In this document: one piece after another, positions 1 to 8,886 of the stretch
Layout of the letters: each line of letters begins with the position of its first letter
How positions within the stretch are numbered: the stretch's first letter is position 1
Source: Desulfonatronum lacustre DSM 10312
GTDB lineage: Bacteria; Desulfobacterota; Desulfovibrionia; Desulfovibrionales; Desulfonatronaceae
Length of the DNA: 64,000 bases
Assembly: GCF_000519265.1 (NCBI RefSeq)
Contig: NZ_KI912608.1
Coordinates: forward strand, 385,665-449,664
Reading direction: 5' to 3'
The notes under the pieces: generated by a model
The model's database searches: none
Seen by the model: the letters and a program-made list of their open reading frames with translations, nothing else
What the model was told of the DNA's origin: nothing
Made by a program: the position numbers and the translations under genes

Positions 1-1
1 G

Positions 2-337
2 GAGGACTACGTGTATCGTTATCATCACAAGTTCTACCCTGTCCGGGACCAACACGGCGTCCACGGATGCATCACCACCCGGCAGGTCGGGGAGGTGTCC
101 CGGGAAAAATGGCCGACCACCCAGGTCCGGGAAGTCATGAATCGCTGCTCCCTGGTCAACACCGTAGCCCCGGAAGAGGACGTGGTGGACGTGCTCCAGA
201 AGATGAACGCCGCGGGCCTGAGCCGGATGATGGTCATGGAAGGGCAAAGCCTGGTGGGGATCATCTCCCTGAAGGACATTCTGGGCTATCTCACCGCCAG
301 GATGGAGTTGCAGGGGGAGCAAGGACTCGGGGAGTAA
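2..337 (+). CDS. CBS-domain protein, C-terminal part (possibly site-2 protease)
   Basis: Partial gene entering from the left edge; the open frame runs from base 2 to the TAA at 335-337. The visible 111 residues hold one CBS domain (around REVMNRCSLVNTVAPEEDVVDVLQ) ending in GIISLKDILGYL, which is typical of CBS pairs that bind adenosine ligands. The preceding YHHKFYPVRDQHGVHGCITTR resembles the linker between two CBS repeats of M50 site-2 metalloproteases, but the catalytic part is outside the window, so the parent family is inferred. The stop codon is the first triplet of a dispersed repeat. Confidence 0.6.
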   Translation, partial: EDYVYRYHHKFYPVRDQHGVHGCITTRQVGEVSREKWPTTQVREVMNRCSLVNTVAPEEDVVDVLQKMNAAGLSRMMVMEGQSLVGIISLKDILGYLTARMELQGEQGLGE

Positions 338-480
338 CAGTCCGCTGAAAAACTCCCAATTGCCGCGTTGCTAAAAAAAGTTCAAACTCTCACGTATCAG
401 GACATACGCTTCGACCTTGAGCTTTTTTTGCTCCTTGCACTTGAGGTTTTTGAGCGGACTGTTGAAGAATCACTTTTTTG
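335..480. repeat. MITE-like dispersed repeat, copy 1
   Basis: About 146 bp that matches, on the opposite strand, the sequence at 15748-15905. Shared blocks include CGTTGCT, AAAGTTCAAAC(T/C)CTCACGTAT, ATACGCTTCG(A/G)CCTTGAG and a run CTTTTTTTGC. It starts TAACAGTCCGCTGAAAAAC, and the TAA is the stop codon of the upstream gene. The ends of the better copy are imperfect inverted repeats, so it looks like a non-autonomous element. No transposase is present. Confidence 0.75.
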
Positions 481-488
481 ATACGCGG

Positions 489-1235
489 ATGGATGTGATT
501 ATGGAAAGAACGTGGCTGGTCGGATTTTCAACGGAGCATGCCGGGGTGATGCGCGCCGCGCTGACTCTGGGGCTGGGGCTGTGTGGCCTCAAGATTGATT
601 TTGTTTGTGAAATGTTCGCGTCGCAATATGGCGGCGACGTCGAGGGCGAAAGCAGGATGGCCGAGCGCTTCGACCGCAAGCCGGAAGATCCAGCGTGCCT
701 GGCCTTGCGGGAAGCCTTCGCCCGCTTGGTTCAGGCAACCGCTTCCGCACCGGCGAGCGTCGAGGAAATCGAAGACCTCGCGACCTGCCTCGAAAAAATC
801 CAGGCCGCGCCCGTTGACGCCGAAAACCGGGCCTCGGCAACGTTTTCCACCGCCGAACTGTCCAGCCTGCGGACAGCCTGTGAACTCTACGCTAGGCTGG
901 CCATCGGGCAGGGTTGGGCCGTGGCCGGTTACCTGGGCTGTCCCGAGGACGCCGCCCAGGCGGCCCAGGCCTTTGACCAACGCTTCAGGGAAATCTTCTT
1001 CCCCGAACTGCGGGGCGACGCCTACTACGGAATCAACAGCCAACTGGTCCACGACAACGCAAGGGTGGCCTGGGACGTCCTGCAGGTGGTCCGACAACAC
1101 CTGGCCTTCCACGCCCTGGGCAAGGTCGTCGGCCGGGACAAGCGAGACGTCCGAACCATGAAAGGCCCGGATTTCGACGACCCCATGCAGCGGTCGCGCC
1201 TGGAATTGATCCGCTGTGTCCCGGAAAATCCGTAG
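489..1235 (+). CDS. hypothetical protein
   Basis: A 248-residue soluble protein that I do not recognise. It has an Ala/Glu-rich helical middle (around residues 60-150) and a C-terminal half with AYYGINSQLVHDNARVAWDVLQVVRQHLAFHAL. No signal peptide, membrane segment or catalytic motif is evident. Codon use matches neighbouring real genes. ATG 489 was chosen because farther upstream codons lie inside the dispersed repeat; ATG 501 (MERTWLVGF) is equally possible, and neither has a clear ribosome binding site. Confidence 0.6.
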   Translation: MDVIMERTWLVGFSTEHAGVMRAALTLGLGLCGLKIDFVCEMFASQYGGDVEGESRMAERFDRKPEDPACLALREAFARLVQATASAPASVEEIEDLATCLEKIQAAPVDAENRASATFSTAELSSLRTACELYARLAIGQGWAVAGYLGCPEDAAQAAQAFDQRFREIFFPELRGDAYYGINSQLVHDNARVAWDVLQVVRQHLAFHALGKVVGRDKRDVRTMKGPDFDDPMQRSRLELIRCVPENP

Positions 1236-1356
1236 TTATTCAGATTATCACCGCGGCGTCATCGAGCCGTGGTTGAAGGGTCGTGTCGGAGCCAACCCGA
1301 CAAGAGCGCTCGCGGCAATGGGGAGGCTGAGGTTTTATTGACGGGGTCTGCAGGGG

Positions 1357-1379
1357 GTTGTACAGGTTTCCTGTACAAC
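1357..1379. promoter_or_regulatory. YefM/YoeB operator palindrome
   Basis: Perfect inverted repeat GTTGTACAGG-N3-CCTGTACAAC located 19 bp before the antitoxin start. Its TGTAC core matches the TGTACA motifs bound by YefM in E. coli yefM-yoeB, where antitoxin and toxin jointly repress their own promoter. Autoregulation here is inferred from position and motif. Confidence 0.75.
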
Positions 1380-1397
1380 ACAAACAGGAGGCCAGCC

Positions 1398-1676
1398 ATG
1401 CTGCAAACCACCTACACCAATGCCAGGGCCAATTTCAGCACCCTCTGCGACGCGGTTGTCGATGACCGTGAAGTCGTCATCATTACCCGCCGCAATGAAC
1501 AAAGTGTCGCCTTGGTCGCCGCGGACGAGTTGTCCAGCCTGATGGAAACAGCCCACTTGCTGCGTTCTCCCAAAAATGCCAGACGCTTGCTCACGGCTTT
1601 GAACCGCGCCTTGGAAGATGAAGGCGAGACCGGAACGCTCCAGCAACTGAAGGTCGAGGTCGGCCTTGCGGAGTAG
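1398..1676 (+). CDS. yefM: YefM/Phd-family antitoxin
   Basis: A 92-residue antitoxin. It starts MLQTTYTNARANFSTLCDAV, followed by the Phd/YefM signature VIITRRNEQSVALVAADELSS (dimeric DNA-binding N-terminal domain), then a charged C-terminal tail expected to wrap the toxin. ATG 1398 follows a strong AGGAGG-type site (1386-1391). It overlaps the toxin gene by 11 bases, indicating translational coupling. It should bind the palindrome just upstream and neutralise YoeB. Confidence 0.88.
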   Translation: MLQTTYTNARANFSTLCDAVVDDREVVIITRRNEQSVALVAADELSSLMETAHLLRSPKNARRLLTALNRALEDEGETGTLQQLKVEVGLAE

Positions 1677-1935
1677 GCCGCGCACCGCCGTATTCCAGCC
1701 GGAATTTCGGGAAGACCTGCGCCACTGGGTCAAAACGGAGCGCAAGACCGCCCTGCGCATCCTGGATCTCGTGGAAGTGATCCTCCGCGACCCGTTCCAA
1801 GGCATCGGAAAACCCGAACCCCTCAAACACCTCGCCCCCGGCATTTGGTCCCGACGCATCACCCAGGAACACCGCCTCGTTTATCTGGTCCGGGATGAAC
1901 GGATCGATTTTCTCCAGGCCAGATATCATTACTGA
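1666..1935 (+). CDS. yoeB: YoeB-type mRNA interferase toxin
   Basis: An 89-residue RelE-superfamily ribosome-dependent endoribonuclease. Family features are FQPEFREDLRHWVKTERKTALRILDLV, the core block KPEPLKHLAPGIWSRRI (GLWSRRI-like), RLVY, and the diagnostic YoeB C-terminus ARYHY with the catalytic His and C-terminal Tyr. The start is a TTG inside the end of yefM (11-base overlap), which is the only start giving the full domain. It cleaves mRNA in the ribosomal A site when free of YefM. Confidence 0.88.
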   Translation: MRSRPRTAVFQPEFREDLRHWVKTERKTALRILDLVEVILRDPFQGIGKPEPLKHLAPGIWSRRITQEHRLVYLVRDERIDFLQARYHY

Positions 1936-1997
1936 TTTCTTGTATAACCCCGCATCTCGCGCAGAAAGTTGTCGGGGTTGGATTCGATGGTGGCCAA

Positions 1998-2034
1998 GCT
2001 TCAATGAGGCCGGGGCAGAAATGCCCCGGAAAAC
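1998..2034 (-). repeat. possible solitary CRISPR-type repeat
   Basis: On the minus strand this 37-base stretch starts GTTTTCCGGGGCA and ends CCTCATTGAAGC, with a perfect 8-bp stem CCGGGGCA/TGCCCCGG and a GAAA-type loop. The 3' end ATTGAAGC and internal palindrome are typical of CRISPR repeats of non-I-E types. No second copy is seen at spacer distance on either side, so it would be a relic or an off-array repeat. Confidence 0.4.
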
Positions 2035-2232
2035 GGTTCGTGTCTCGTGCCAGATTTTGCATAGCCTTGTAGAGTTGCGCCAGCGACGCTGATCTCGGAC
2101 ATCGTAGCAGACGGTGTACAGCCGTTCCATGTTCGGCCTTGGGTGATGGGATAGTTTGGATGATGCGGAATACGGTTTCTGTGTTGGCGCAGTCGGTGGC
2201 GTATGACTTGCCATCATCCGCGGCCAGTTGCA

Positions 2233-2254
2233 GTTGTACGTTTTTTCGTACAAC
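2233..2254. repeat. second TTGTAC palindrome
   Basis: Perfect inverted repeat GTTGTACG-T6-CGTACAAC just outside the distal end of the CRISPR array. Its half-sites GTTGTAC/GTACAAC equal those of the yefM operator, with 8 instead of 9 bases between them. It could be another YefM site or simply a hairpin with a T6 loop. Confidence 0.5.
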
Positions 2255-2307
2255 TCGTGGTACCCCTCTTTGTTAAGATTCTGACCCCTGACCCTCTCCA
2301 ACGCCTC

Positions 2308-3861
2308 CGGTTCATCCCCACGTGTGTGGGGAACGCGCCCTGAACAAATCGTCGATCTGCTCCGGGGTCGGTTCATCCCCACGTGTGTGGGGAACGCTGA
2401 CCCTGGATGACGACCTCAAGGCCCAAGGGCGGTTCATCCCCACGTGTGTGGGGAACGCACCTACTGAATCAACTCCCACCTTGATAATGTCGGTTCATCC
2501 CCACGTGTGTGGGGAACGCGTTCATCAGGCGCGTTGTTTCGGCGATGATTTCGGTTCATCCCCACGTGTGTGGGGAACGCCCGCGTAGTTTGCGCCAGCG
2601 GCCATGACGGCGCGGTTCATCCCCACGTGTGTGGGGAACGCTCCACGACCTGCCCGTGTTCGTCCCTCTCGAACGGTTCATCCCCACGTGTGTGGGGAAC
2701 GCTCCGGGCCGACCACGCGGACGGGAGTCAACGCCGGTTCATCCCCACGTGTGTGGGGAACGCAGCAGGATGCCGTCAATGGCGGCGTCACGGGTCGGTT
2801 CATCCCCACGTGTGTGGGGAACGCTCCACGACCTGCCCGTGTTCGTCCCGCTCGAACGGTTCATCCCCACGTGTGTGGGGAACGCGGAGTTGATGTGCAG
2901 GTTGATGTGCCGGGTGCCGGTTCATCCCCACGTGTGTGGGGAACGCCATATACATCTATAAGTTCATCTGCGCGCTTGAGGTTCATCCCCACGTGTGTGG
3001 GGAACGCTTTGGGCATGACAGCGCCTTTGGCCAGGAGCACGGTTCATCCCCACGTGTGTGGGGAACGCTCTCGATCAAGATGGAAACCCAACAGGGGGAA
3101 CGGTTCATCCCCACGTGTGTGGGGAACGCTTGATGTCCACGGCCATGCCGGGCACGTACGCCGGTTCATCCCCACGTGTGTGGGGAACGCCATTGGCAAC
3201 GCCGGAAGAGTGATTCCGACCCCGGTTCATCCCCACGTGTGTGGGGAACGCCGAAGACAGTAAAGTCGAGGCGACCGTGGGGTCGGTTCATCCCCACGTG
3301 TGTGGGGAACGCTACATTTCTAAATGCTCGGATATCAAGCAAGCCGGTTCATCCCCACGTGTGTGGGGAACGCGCGACGAAGGAGCAAGGAGCCCCGCCA
3401 GGGGCCGGTTCATCCCCACGTGTGTGGGGAACGCAAGGGCGTCTGGGTCGAATACTACACCGCCGACGGTTCATCCCCACGTGTGTGGGGAACGCGAGCC
3501 CAAGCTGCGACTGATTCAGGCCCCCAGCGGTTCATCCCCACGTGTGTGGGGAACGCTTCTCTTTTAATCTTTTGCAGAACTTCCATATCGGTTCATCCCC
3601 ACGTGTGTGGGGAACGCATCAATGAGGGTTACTGGGGAATCCTCAGTAGCGGTTCATCCCCACGTGTGTGGGGAACGCCGAAACCACTTTGGCTTCTCTC
3701 ACATGGCGGGCGGTTCATCCCCACGTGTGTGGGGAACGCTGGATGGTGCGACGCTCGAATCAGTTGACGTTCGGTTCATCCCCACGTGTGTGGGGAACGC
3801 TCCAGGTACACAGATTACACGGATTCGCTCGGCGGTTCATCCCCACGTGTGTGGGGAACGC
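2308..3861 (-). CRISPR. type I-E CRISPR array, 26 repeats and 25 spacers
   Basis: Twenty-six 29-base repeats start every 61 bases from 2308 to 3833, separated by 25 spacers of exactly 32 bases. On the plus strand the repeat begins CGGTTCATCCCC and ends GTGGGGAACGC. Read on the minus strand it begins GCGTTCCCC and ends GGGGATGAACCG, the usual I-E form with 5' handle ATGAACCG. Transcription is therefore leftward and the new-spacer end is at 3861, next to cas2. All repeats are identical except repeat 12 (2979), whose first plus-strand base is A instead of C. Spacers 6 (2642-2673) and 9 (2825-2856) differ at one base. Confidence 0.98.
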
Positions 3862-3932
3862 CTTGCTGTACTTTGTTGATTTCCTAGGCGTTTTTTAAGG
3901 GGCAAAGTTGCACCGAATCAAAGTCAACATTG
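3862..3932 (-). promoter_or_regulatory. CRISPR leader
   Basis: The 71 bases between the last repeat and the cas2 stop codon are where a type I-E leader must lie. They are A/T-rich compared with the flanks, with short runs such as AAAAAACGCC read leftward. I could not identify a convincing IHF site; AATCAACAAAGTA is only a partial match. The leader may continue into the cas2 3' end. Confidence 0.5.
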
Positions 3933-5151
<1,219 letters not shown>

Positions 5152-5323
5152 GGTCAAGCGACTCCAGGTTTGAGGTAGGCTTGAAAAGGGACAAAGAAAT
5201 CATCTGGTGCGCGGTGACCGGCAACGCCGGGTTGATCGTCTCCGGTGGGCCGCACCTGTTGAACTGTGTTCATGCACCTGTTCCCATCGTCTCCTCGGCG
5301 GTCCGGCTCCGGCGCTTCACGTA

Positions 5324-5824
5324 TCAAGAACGCCTCCGCAGAGGATGATCCGTCGGCAGCATTTCCCGCATCTCGCGCAGGAAGTCGTCGGCGTCCTTTT
5401 TCGTGTGATACTGCTTGCGCGTTTTCTCCGTGAGGTGACGCTGGCCCTTGATCCCGCAGTTTTGCAGATGATCGGCCCACGCCCGCAACTGCCGGGAACA
5501 GCTCTCGGCCAGGGATTTCAAATTTGAGATTTGAGATTTGAAATGGGCGTAGCCCGGTCGGCGTTCCAGAAAGCAGAGCATGGACCGGACCTCCCCGGCG
5601 GACCCCCTGGCGATGTACAGAAAGGCCAGCAGTTCGTTGGTCGTGCCGCGCTCGAACCCTTCGGCGATATTGTTGGAAACCGACAAAGCCGCCCGCTCCA
5701 ACTGATCCCGCAAACTGAAACTGCTCCGCCACTCTTTCGACTCGGTCATGTCGTACACGCCTTCAGCCAGCCGGATGGCCTCCTTCCAGACGGGAAGGTC
5801 TTCGAAACGGTTGAAGGTGGGCAT
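5324..5824 (-). CDS. four-helix-bundle protein (S23/IVP family) inside the cas operon
   Basis: A 166-residue protein of the family first known from 23S rRNA intervening sequences. Hallmarks are FEDLPVWKEAIRLAEGVYDMT, LRDQLERAALSVSNNIAEGFERGT, and FLYIARGSAGEVRSML. It is related in fold to Avd, the RNA-binding accessory protein of diversity-generating retroelements. It lies 13 bases after cas6 with its own AGGAG site and is oriented with the operon. The loop before the last helix carries FKSQISNLKS, encoded by a GATTTGA micro-repeat. C-terminal residues beyond about 125 are extra. Function is unknown. Confidence 0.8.
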   Translation of the reverse strand: MPTFNRFEDLPVWKEAIRLAEGVYDMTESKEWRSSFSLRDQLERAALSVSNNIAEGFERGTTNELLAFLYIARGSAGEVRSMLCFLERRPGYAHFKSQISNLKSLAESCSRQLRAWADHLQNCGIKGQRHLTEKTRKQYHTKKDADDFLREMREMLPTDHPLRRRS

Positions 5825-5837
5825 GGGGGCTCCTGTA

Positions 5838-6488
5838 TCATGGTCTGCGGACAAGCATCAGACCGCATCCCAGACCTTTAGCGCATCCCAACCCCTGTAA
5901 CAGAGTAGTCTTCGCCTTTTGGGAATCAACAACATGTGCAAATCCTTTCAAATCAAGAACTGAAAGGGTAATCGGCCGCAGTCCGGGCTTTTTTCGGACT
6001 TGGTATCTCTGGTACGTATCAACCATCAACGTCTCTGTTTCAACTGCGAACCCTGTATCATTCTCTCTTGATTGCAACCATTCGCTTGCAGCGTCGTGCG
6101 CGACGACAGTTCGGATCGGCAAGTCCCAATCTTTCACTCCTTCATCAAGCAATCGCTTTCTGCGATCCTGAACGATGTCGTGACGGACCTGTCTGCCGTT
6201 GGCGTCTCTGGTCTTTCTGACGGCATTGAGACGGAGAGAAAAGAAAACCCTGTCCCCGGGTTTCAGTTTTGGGTCGTACTCTTTCAGTTCAATATCCCAT
6301 ATATTTTTTTTGTCCGCCGGTGACCTTTTCGAGATCACGATGAAGCGACCATTATCCAATGGTCGGTAGATGAAGTCCCGTTTCCTGTCCGGGTGGTCGG
6401 CAAAGAGATCCCACAAGGCCTGATGTTCCTCATACATTCCCAACCGCGCCGATTGATAAGGATCGAGTCGCAGTCTGCAGATATACAT
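5838..6488 (-). CDS. cas6e: Cas6e (CasE/Cse3) pre-crRNA endonuclease
   Basis: A 216-residue RAMP nuclease that cuts the repeat hairpin of the array transcript and stays bound to the crRNA 3' end. The start MYICRLRLD is typical; a His in EEHQALWDLF (residue about 21) is at the expected catalytic position. The C-terminal Gly-rich loop reads GCAKGLGCGLMLV, as in the family. The start at 6488 lies 2 bases after the cas5 stop. Longer upstream readings overlap cas5 and lack family similarity. Confidence 0.94.
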   Translation of the reverse strand: MYICRLRLDPYQSARLGMYEEHQALWDLFADHPDRKRDFIYRPLDNGRFIVISKRSPADKKNIWDIELKEYDPKLKPGDRVFFSLRLNAVRKTRDANGRQVRHDIVQDRRKRLLDEGVKDWDLPIRTVVAHDAASEWLQSRENDTGFAVETETLMVDTYQRYQVRKKPGLRPITLSVLDLKGFAHVVDSQKAKTTLLQGLGCAKGLGCGLMLVRRP

Positions 6489-6490
6489 GC

Positions 6491-7237
6491 TCAACCTCCT
6501 TGATCCAACAACTTTTCGGATAGACTGATCATGACTTCCTGTCTGGTCGTGAACTGGCGTCGTCCATGGTGCAACGGCTGGTCCCTCGTGCTCATGACCT
6601 TGATCTGTCCTTTCATGCCCTCGTATGGCTCCGAGAAGAAATGAACAGCCCTCGGGGCAGTTGCGATCTCTCTGACTACAGCGTCCACTGGATACCGATC
6701 GAGAGCCTCGATTGGCCCATCGGCTTCCGCAAGCATGGGATTGAAAGGCAAAGCCGGGGGACAACTCTTTCGTCCAAGGTACGGCAGCAAGCGCGGACGA
6801 GTGAGACTTTCCTCAAGCATTTCCAGGGATAGTTCGTCCTCTTCCTTTTTCGACCAGAGGCAGACAATGAAAAGCGCATCCATAAGATACTCTCTTCTGG
6901 AGAGAATTGTGGTCAAGTCTTCGTCAGAACCGAGAAATGGTCCCAACTCGTCTTTCCTGCAAAAGAAAACCCGTTTCTTTTTTTCTCGGGAACTTTGCAC
7001 CGTATGATAATCCGTCAAACGCATCCCCGGGGCGTCCACACGCACCATTATCCCTATGCTGTCAGCGAGTTTTTGAAGGCGTTCTTCTTCGTGGCGGCGG
7101 ATACCCAAGCACGCCGAAATCAATCCAAGGAGGGCCGACCGCGTCGGGCGGCCCGATGTCGGCCGTATTTCTCCCACGGCCACGTCACCCCAGGACTGCA
7201 AGGGGCCATAGAGTTGGAATATGAGATATTTCGTCAC
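6491..7237 (-). CDS. cas5e: Cas5e (CasD) Cascade subunit
   Basis: A 248-residue subunit that caps the 5' handle of the crRNA in Cascade. Typical motifs are YLIFQLYGPLQSWGD at the N-terminus, RPTRSALLGLISACLGI, and RLTDYHTVQ. Length matches CasD (about 225-250). It is tightly packed between cas7 (4 bases) and cas6, as in standard I-E operons. Confidence 0.95.
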   Translation of the reverse strand: MTKYLIFQLYGPLQSWGDVAVGEIRPTSGRPTRSALLGLISACLGIRRHEEERLQKLADSIGIMVRVDAPGMRLTDYHTVQSSREKKKRVFFCRKDELGPFLGSDEDLTTILSRREYLMDALFIVCLWSKKEEDELSLEMLEESLTRPRLLPYLGRKSCPPALPFNPMLAEADGPIEALDRYPVDAVVREIATAPRAVHFFSEPYEGMKGQIKVMSTRDQPLHHGRRQFTTRQEVMISLSEKLLDQGG

Positions 7238-7241
7238 GGCA

Positions 7242-8366
7242 TTACTCCGCTACAAAGCCGCAGATTTCATCAAGCTTCCCTGTTCCCTGAGCGGCGTTGA
7301 AGGACTTGGATTCGCTGATGACTCCGTATACGTTTTCCATTTTGCTCTTGGTTTTTTCAATGCATGTTACCGCTTTCTCCAGCAAATCATCACCTGAAAC
7401 AGGTTTGAGAAAGGCGACGGAAAGTGTGCGGGGCTGGGCGTCGCCCTTTTCCGCGAGGCAATAGGAAGCATAGGCCCGGGAGGCGAAGCTGTTCTGTTTC
7501 CCGCCGGGGCTGATGGTGCAGGCGGCACGGCAAAGGGCCTGCAAGGTGCGGGACGTCAAATCCTGATCGTCGCCGAGATTTTCCTTCAGCAGCTCACGAT
7601 CCACGCACACATACAGATAGAACAGTCCAGCACCGAATTCGGCGATGCCCATATGCCCCGCGCCGGAGTCCTCGACATTGAGATCATCCACGGCGGTGAA
7701 GAAGTCGTCCTCGACCTCTGTCTTGTGAACCGTCATGGCATGAGCAACCTGAACGGCGGCCTCGATGTTGTAACGTCTGCTCGCGGCGAGCATACGGCCG
7801 AAAAGGGCGATGTCCGCGGCCTGGTTCTCCCTCCGCAAAAGCTCGAGTTGGCCGCCTTCGGGCACGGCGCCGTTCGTCCGGCACTCTTCGATCAGTCGCT
7901 CTATGCCCTTGATTTCGCTGGGACTGAAATGAGCCAATTGCTCGATTTCCAGGTCCAGGAGCGGATCCTTTTCAATCTCTTCTTTTTTCGTGGGAAGAGA
8001 CTTGGTCTTGCCGAAAACTCCGGCAATAGCCTTCGCGATTTCTTTTGATTTATTATCAACATCCTTTGATGCGATTCCGGATATGGAGGTAACATCACGA
8101 TCCTCGATCAAATCTGTCAGTTTTCTTCCGGATTCCAAACTGATGTAGACATACTTGCCCATCTCTTTGGTTCTGACGCCGATTTCTTTGCCAATGGCCT
8201 GCTGGAAGACATCGGAAGTACGCCAGGCTCTTTTCAAGCTTTGAGAGGAGACCCTCAGCCGTTGTGTATTGCCCATGATCACGGTCTTTGGTCGGCCAAG
8301 GTCGTCCCTGTTCAGATTGGAAGCCGGATAGCTGGTCAGAATATGCAGCTGAATGTACTTGCTCAT
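7242..8366 (-). CDS. cas7e: Cas7e (CasC/Cse4) backbone subunit
   Basis: A 374-residue RAMP protein forming the six-subunit filament over the spacer part of crRNA. The start MSKYIQLHILTSYPASNLNRDD is diagnostic, followed by GNTQRLRVSSQSLKRAWR (crRNA-binding region) and AMTVHKTEVEDDFFTAVDDL. It ends SFNAAQGTGKLDEI. ATG 8366 has a good AGGAGAG site. Length is normal for the family. Confidence 0.96.
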   Translation of the reverse strand: MSKYIQLHILTSYPASNLNRDDLGRPKTVIMGNTQRLRVSSQSLKRAWRTSDVFQQAIGKEIGVRTKEMGKYVYISLESGRKLTDLIEDRDVTSISGIASKDVDNKSKEIAKAIAGVFGKTKSLPTKKEEIEKDPLLDLEIEQLAHFSPSEIKGIERLIEECRTNGAVPEGGQLELLRRENQAADIALFGRMLAASRRYNIEAAVQVAHAMTVHKTEVEDDFFTAVDDLNVEDSGAGHMGIAEFGAGLFYLYVCVDRELLKENLGDDQDLTSRTLQALCRAACTISPGGKQNSFASRAYASYCLAEKGDAQPRTLSVAFLKPVSGDDLLEKAVTCIEKTKSKMENVYGVISESKSFNAAQGTGKLDEICGFVAE

Positions 8367-8388
8367 TGTTCTCTCCTTTCCAAATGGA

Positions 8389-8886
8389 TTAAGCTGAAGT
8401 GTAATATGTGGCTGCCCAGTTCTTCCTGGTTTTGTCGTTCCACCAGAATGCCCCCTGGACCAAGCTTTTTGGTTCGACCTTGCTTTCCAGGTATTTTGTG
8501 AGTCTGACGAGCATCGTAAACAGATCGTCTCTCTTTTCCACTGCCAAGAGTTTTCGAAACCGGACATCTCTAACATCTTGGCTGCCTTTGTCCGTGGTGG
8601 CGAGCTGTTTGGCGAAGTGCCCCTCCTGGAGCAGATTTTTGGCATGCGCCAGTACGCCGATGCCGACAGCCAACTGCTCCGCCTCCTTTTCACTCAGCAA
8701 GATTCCCTTGTGCAGCAGGCGCTGGCGGAAATCTCTCTGAAAAGCTGAAGAGACGTAGACTTCAAAGGGAGTTTTCGCCCTGCGCAGTTCAGCCCTGTTT
8801 CCTCGATTGGAGGCTAGGTCGTCGAACCACTCCAGAACTGTTTCCCAGAACACCTCGTTTTTAAGAAAGGTCCCGAATGATTTCAT
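8389..8886 (-). CDS. cse2: Cse2 (CasB, Cas11e) small subunit
   Basis: A 165-residue mainly helical protein that forms the Cascade dimer stabilising the target R-loop. It is recognised by position between cse1 and cas7, by size, and by the RAELRRAKTPFEVY and LAVEKRDDLFTMLVRLTKYL blocks similar to Cse2. ATG 8886 gives an ATGA overlap with cse1, and a GGAGG lies 11 bases upstream; ATG 8904 would add six residues without a ribosome binding site. Confidence 0.9.
   Translation of the reverse strand: MKSFGTFLKNEVFWETVLEWFDDLASNRGNRAELRRAKTPFEVYVSSAFQRDFRQRLLHKGILLSEKEAEQLAVGIGVLAHAKNLLQEGHFAKQLATTDKGSQDVRDVRFRKLLAVEKRDDLFTMLVRLTKYLESKVEPKSLVQGAFWWNDKTRKNWAATYYTSA

Larger units (their letters stand above)
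1936..2307. other. non-coding stretch between yoeB and the CRISPR array
   Basis: 372 bases with no credible gene. Apart from the CRISPR-like solitary repeat and the TTGTAC palindrome listed separately, I see only a weak AACCCCG/CGGGGTT hairpin near 1947-1979. The composition is less coding-like than the flanks. Confidence 0.5.

Noticed and set aside
2308-3861. Self-targeting spacers
   Set aside because: I looked for spacer matches elsewhere in the window by eye and found none; only a genome search can settle it.
2322-3898. Several long open frames with repeated VHPHVCGER and RFIPTCVGNA motifs
   Set aside because: They are translations of the CRISPR repeat, not genes; the 61-base period is shared by all frames.
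3862-3932. A strong IHF site in the CRISPR leader
   Set aside because: The best match, AATCAACAAAGTA, fits the WATCAA half only, so it is not claimed.
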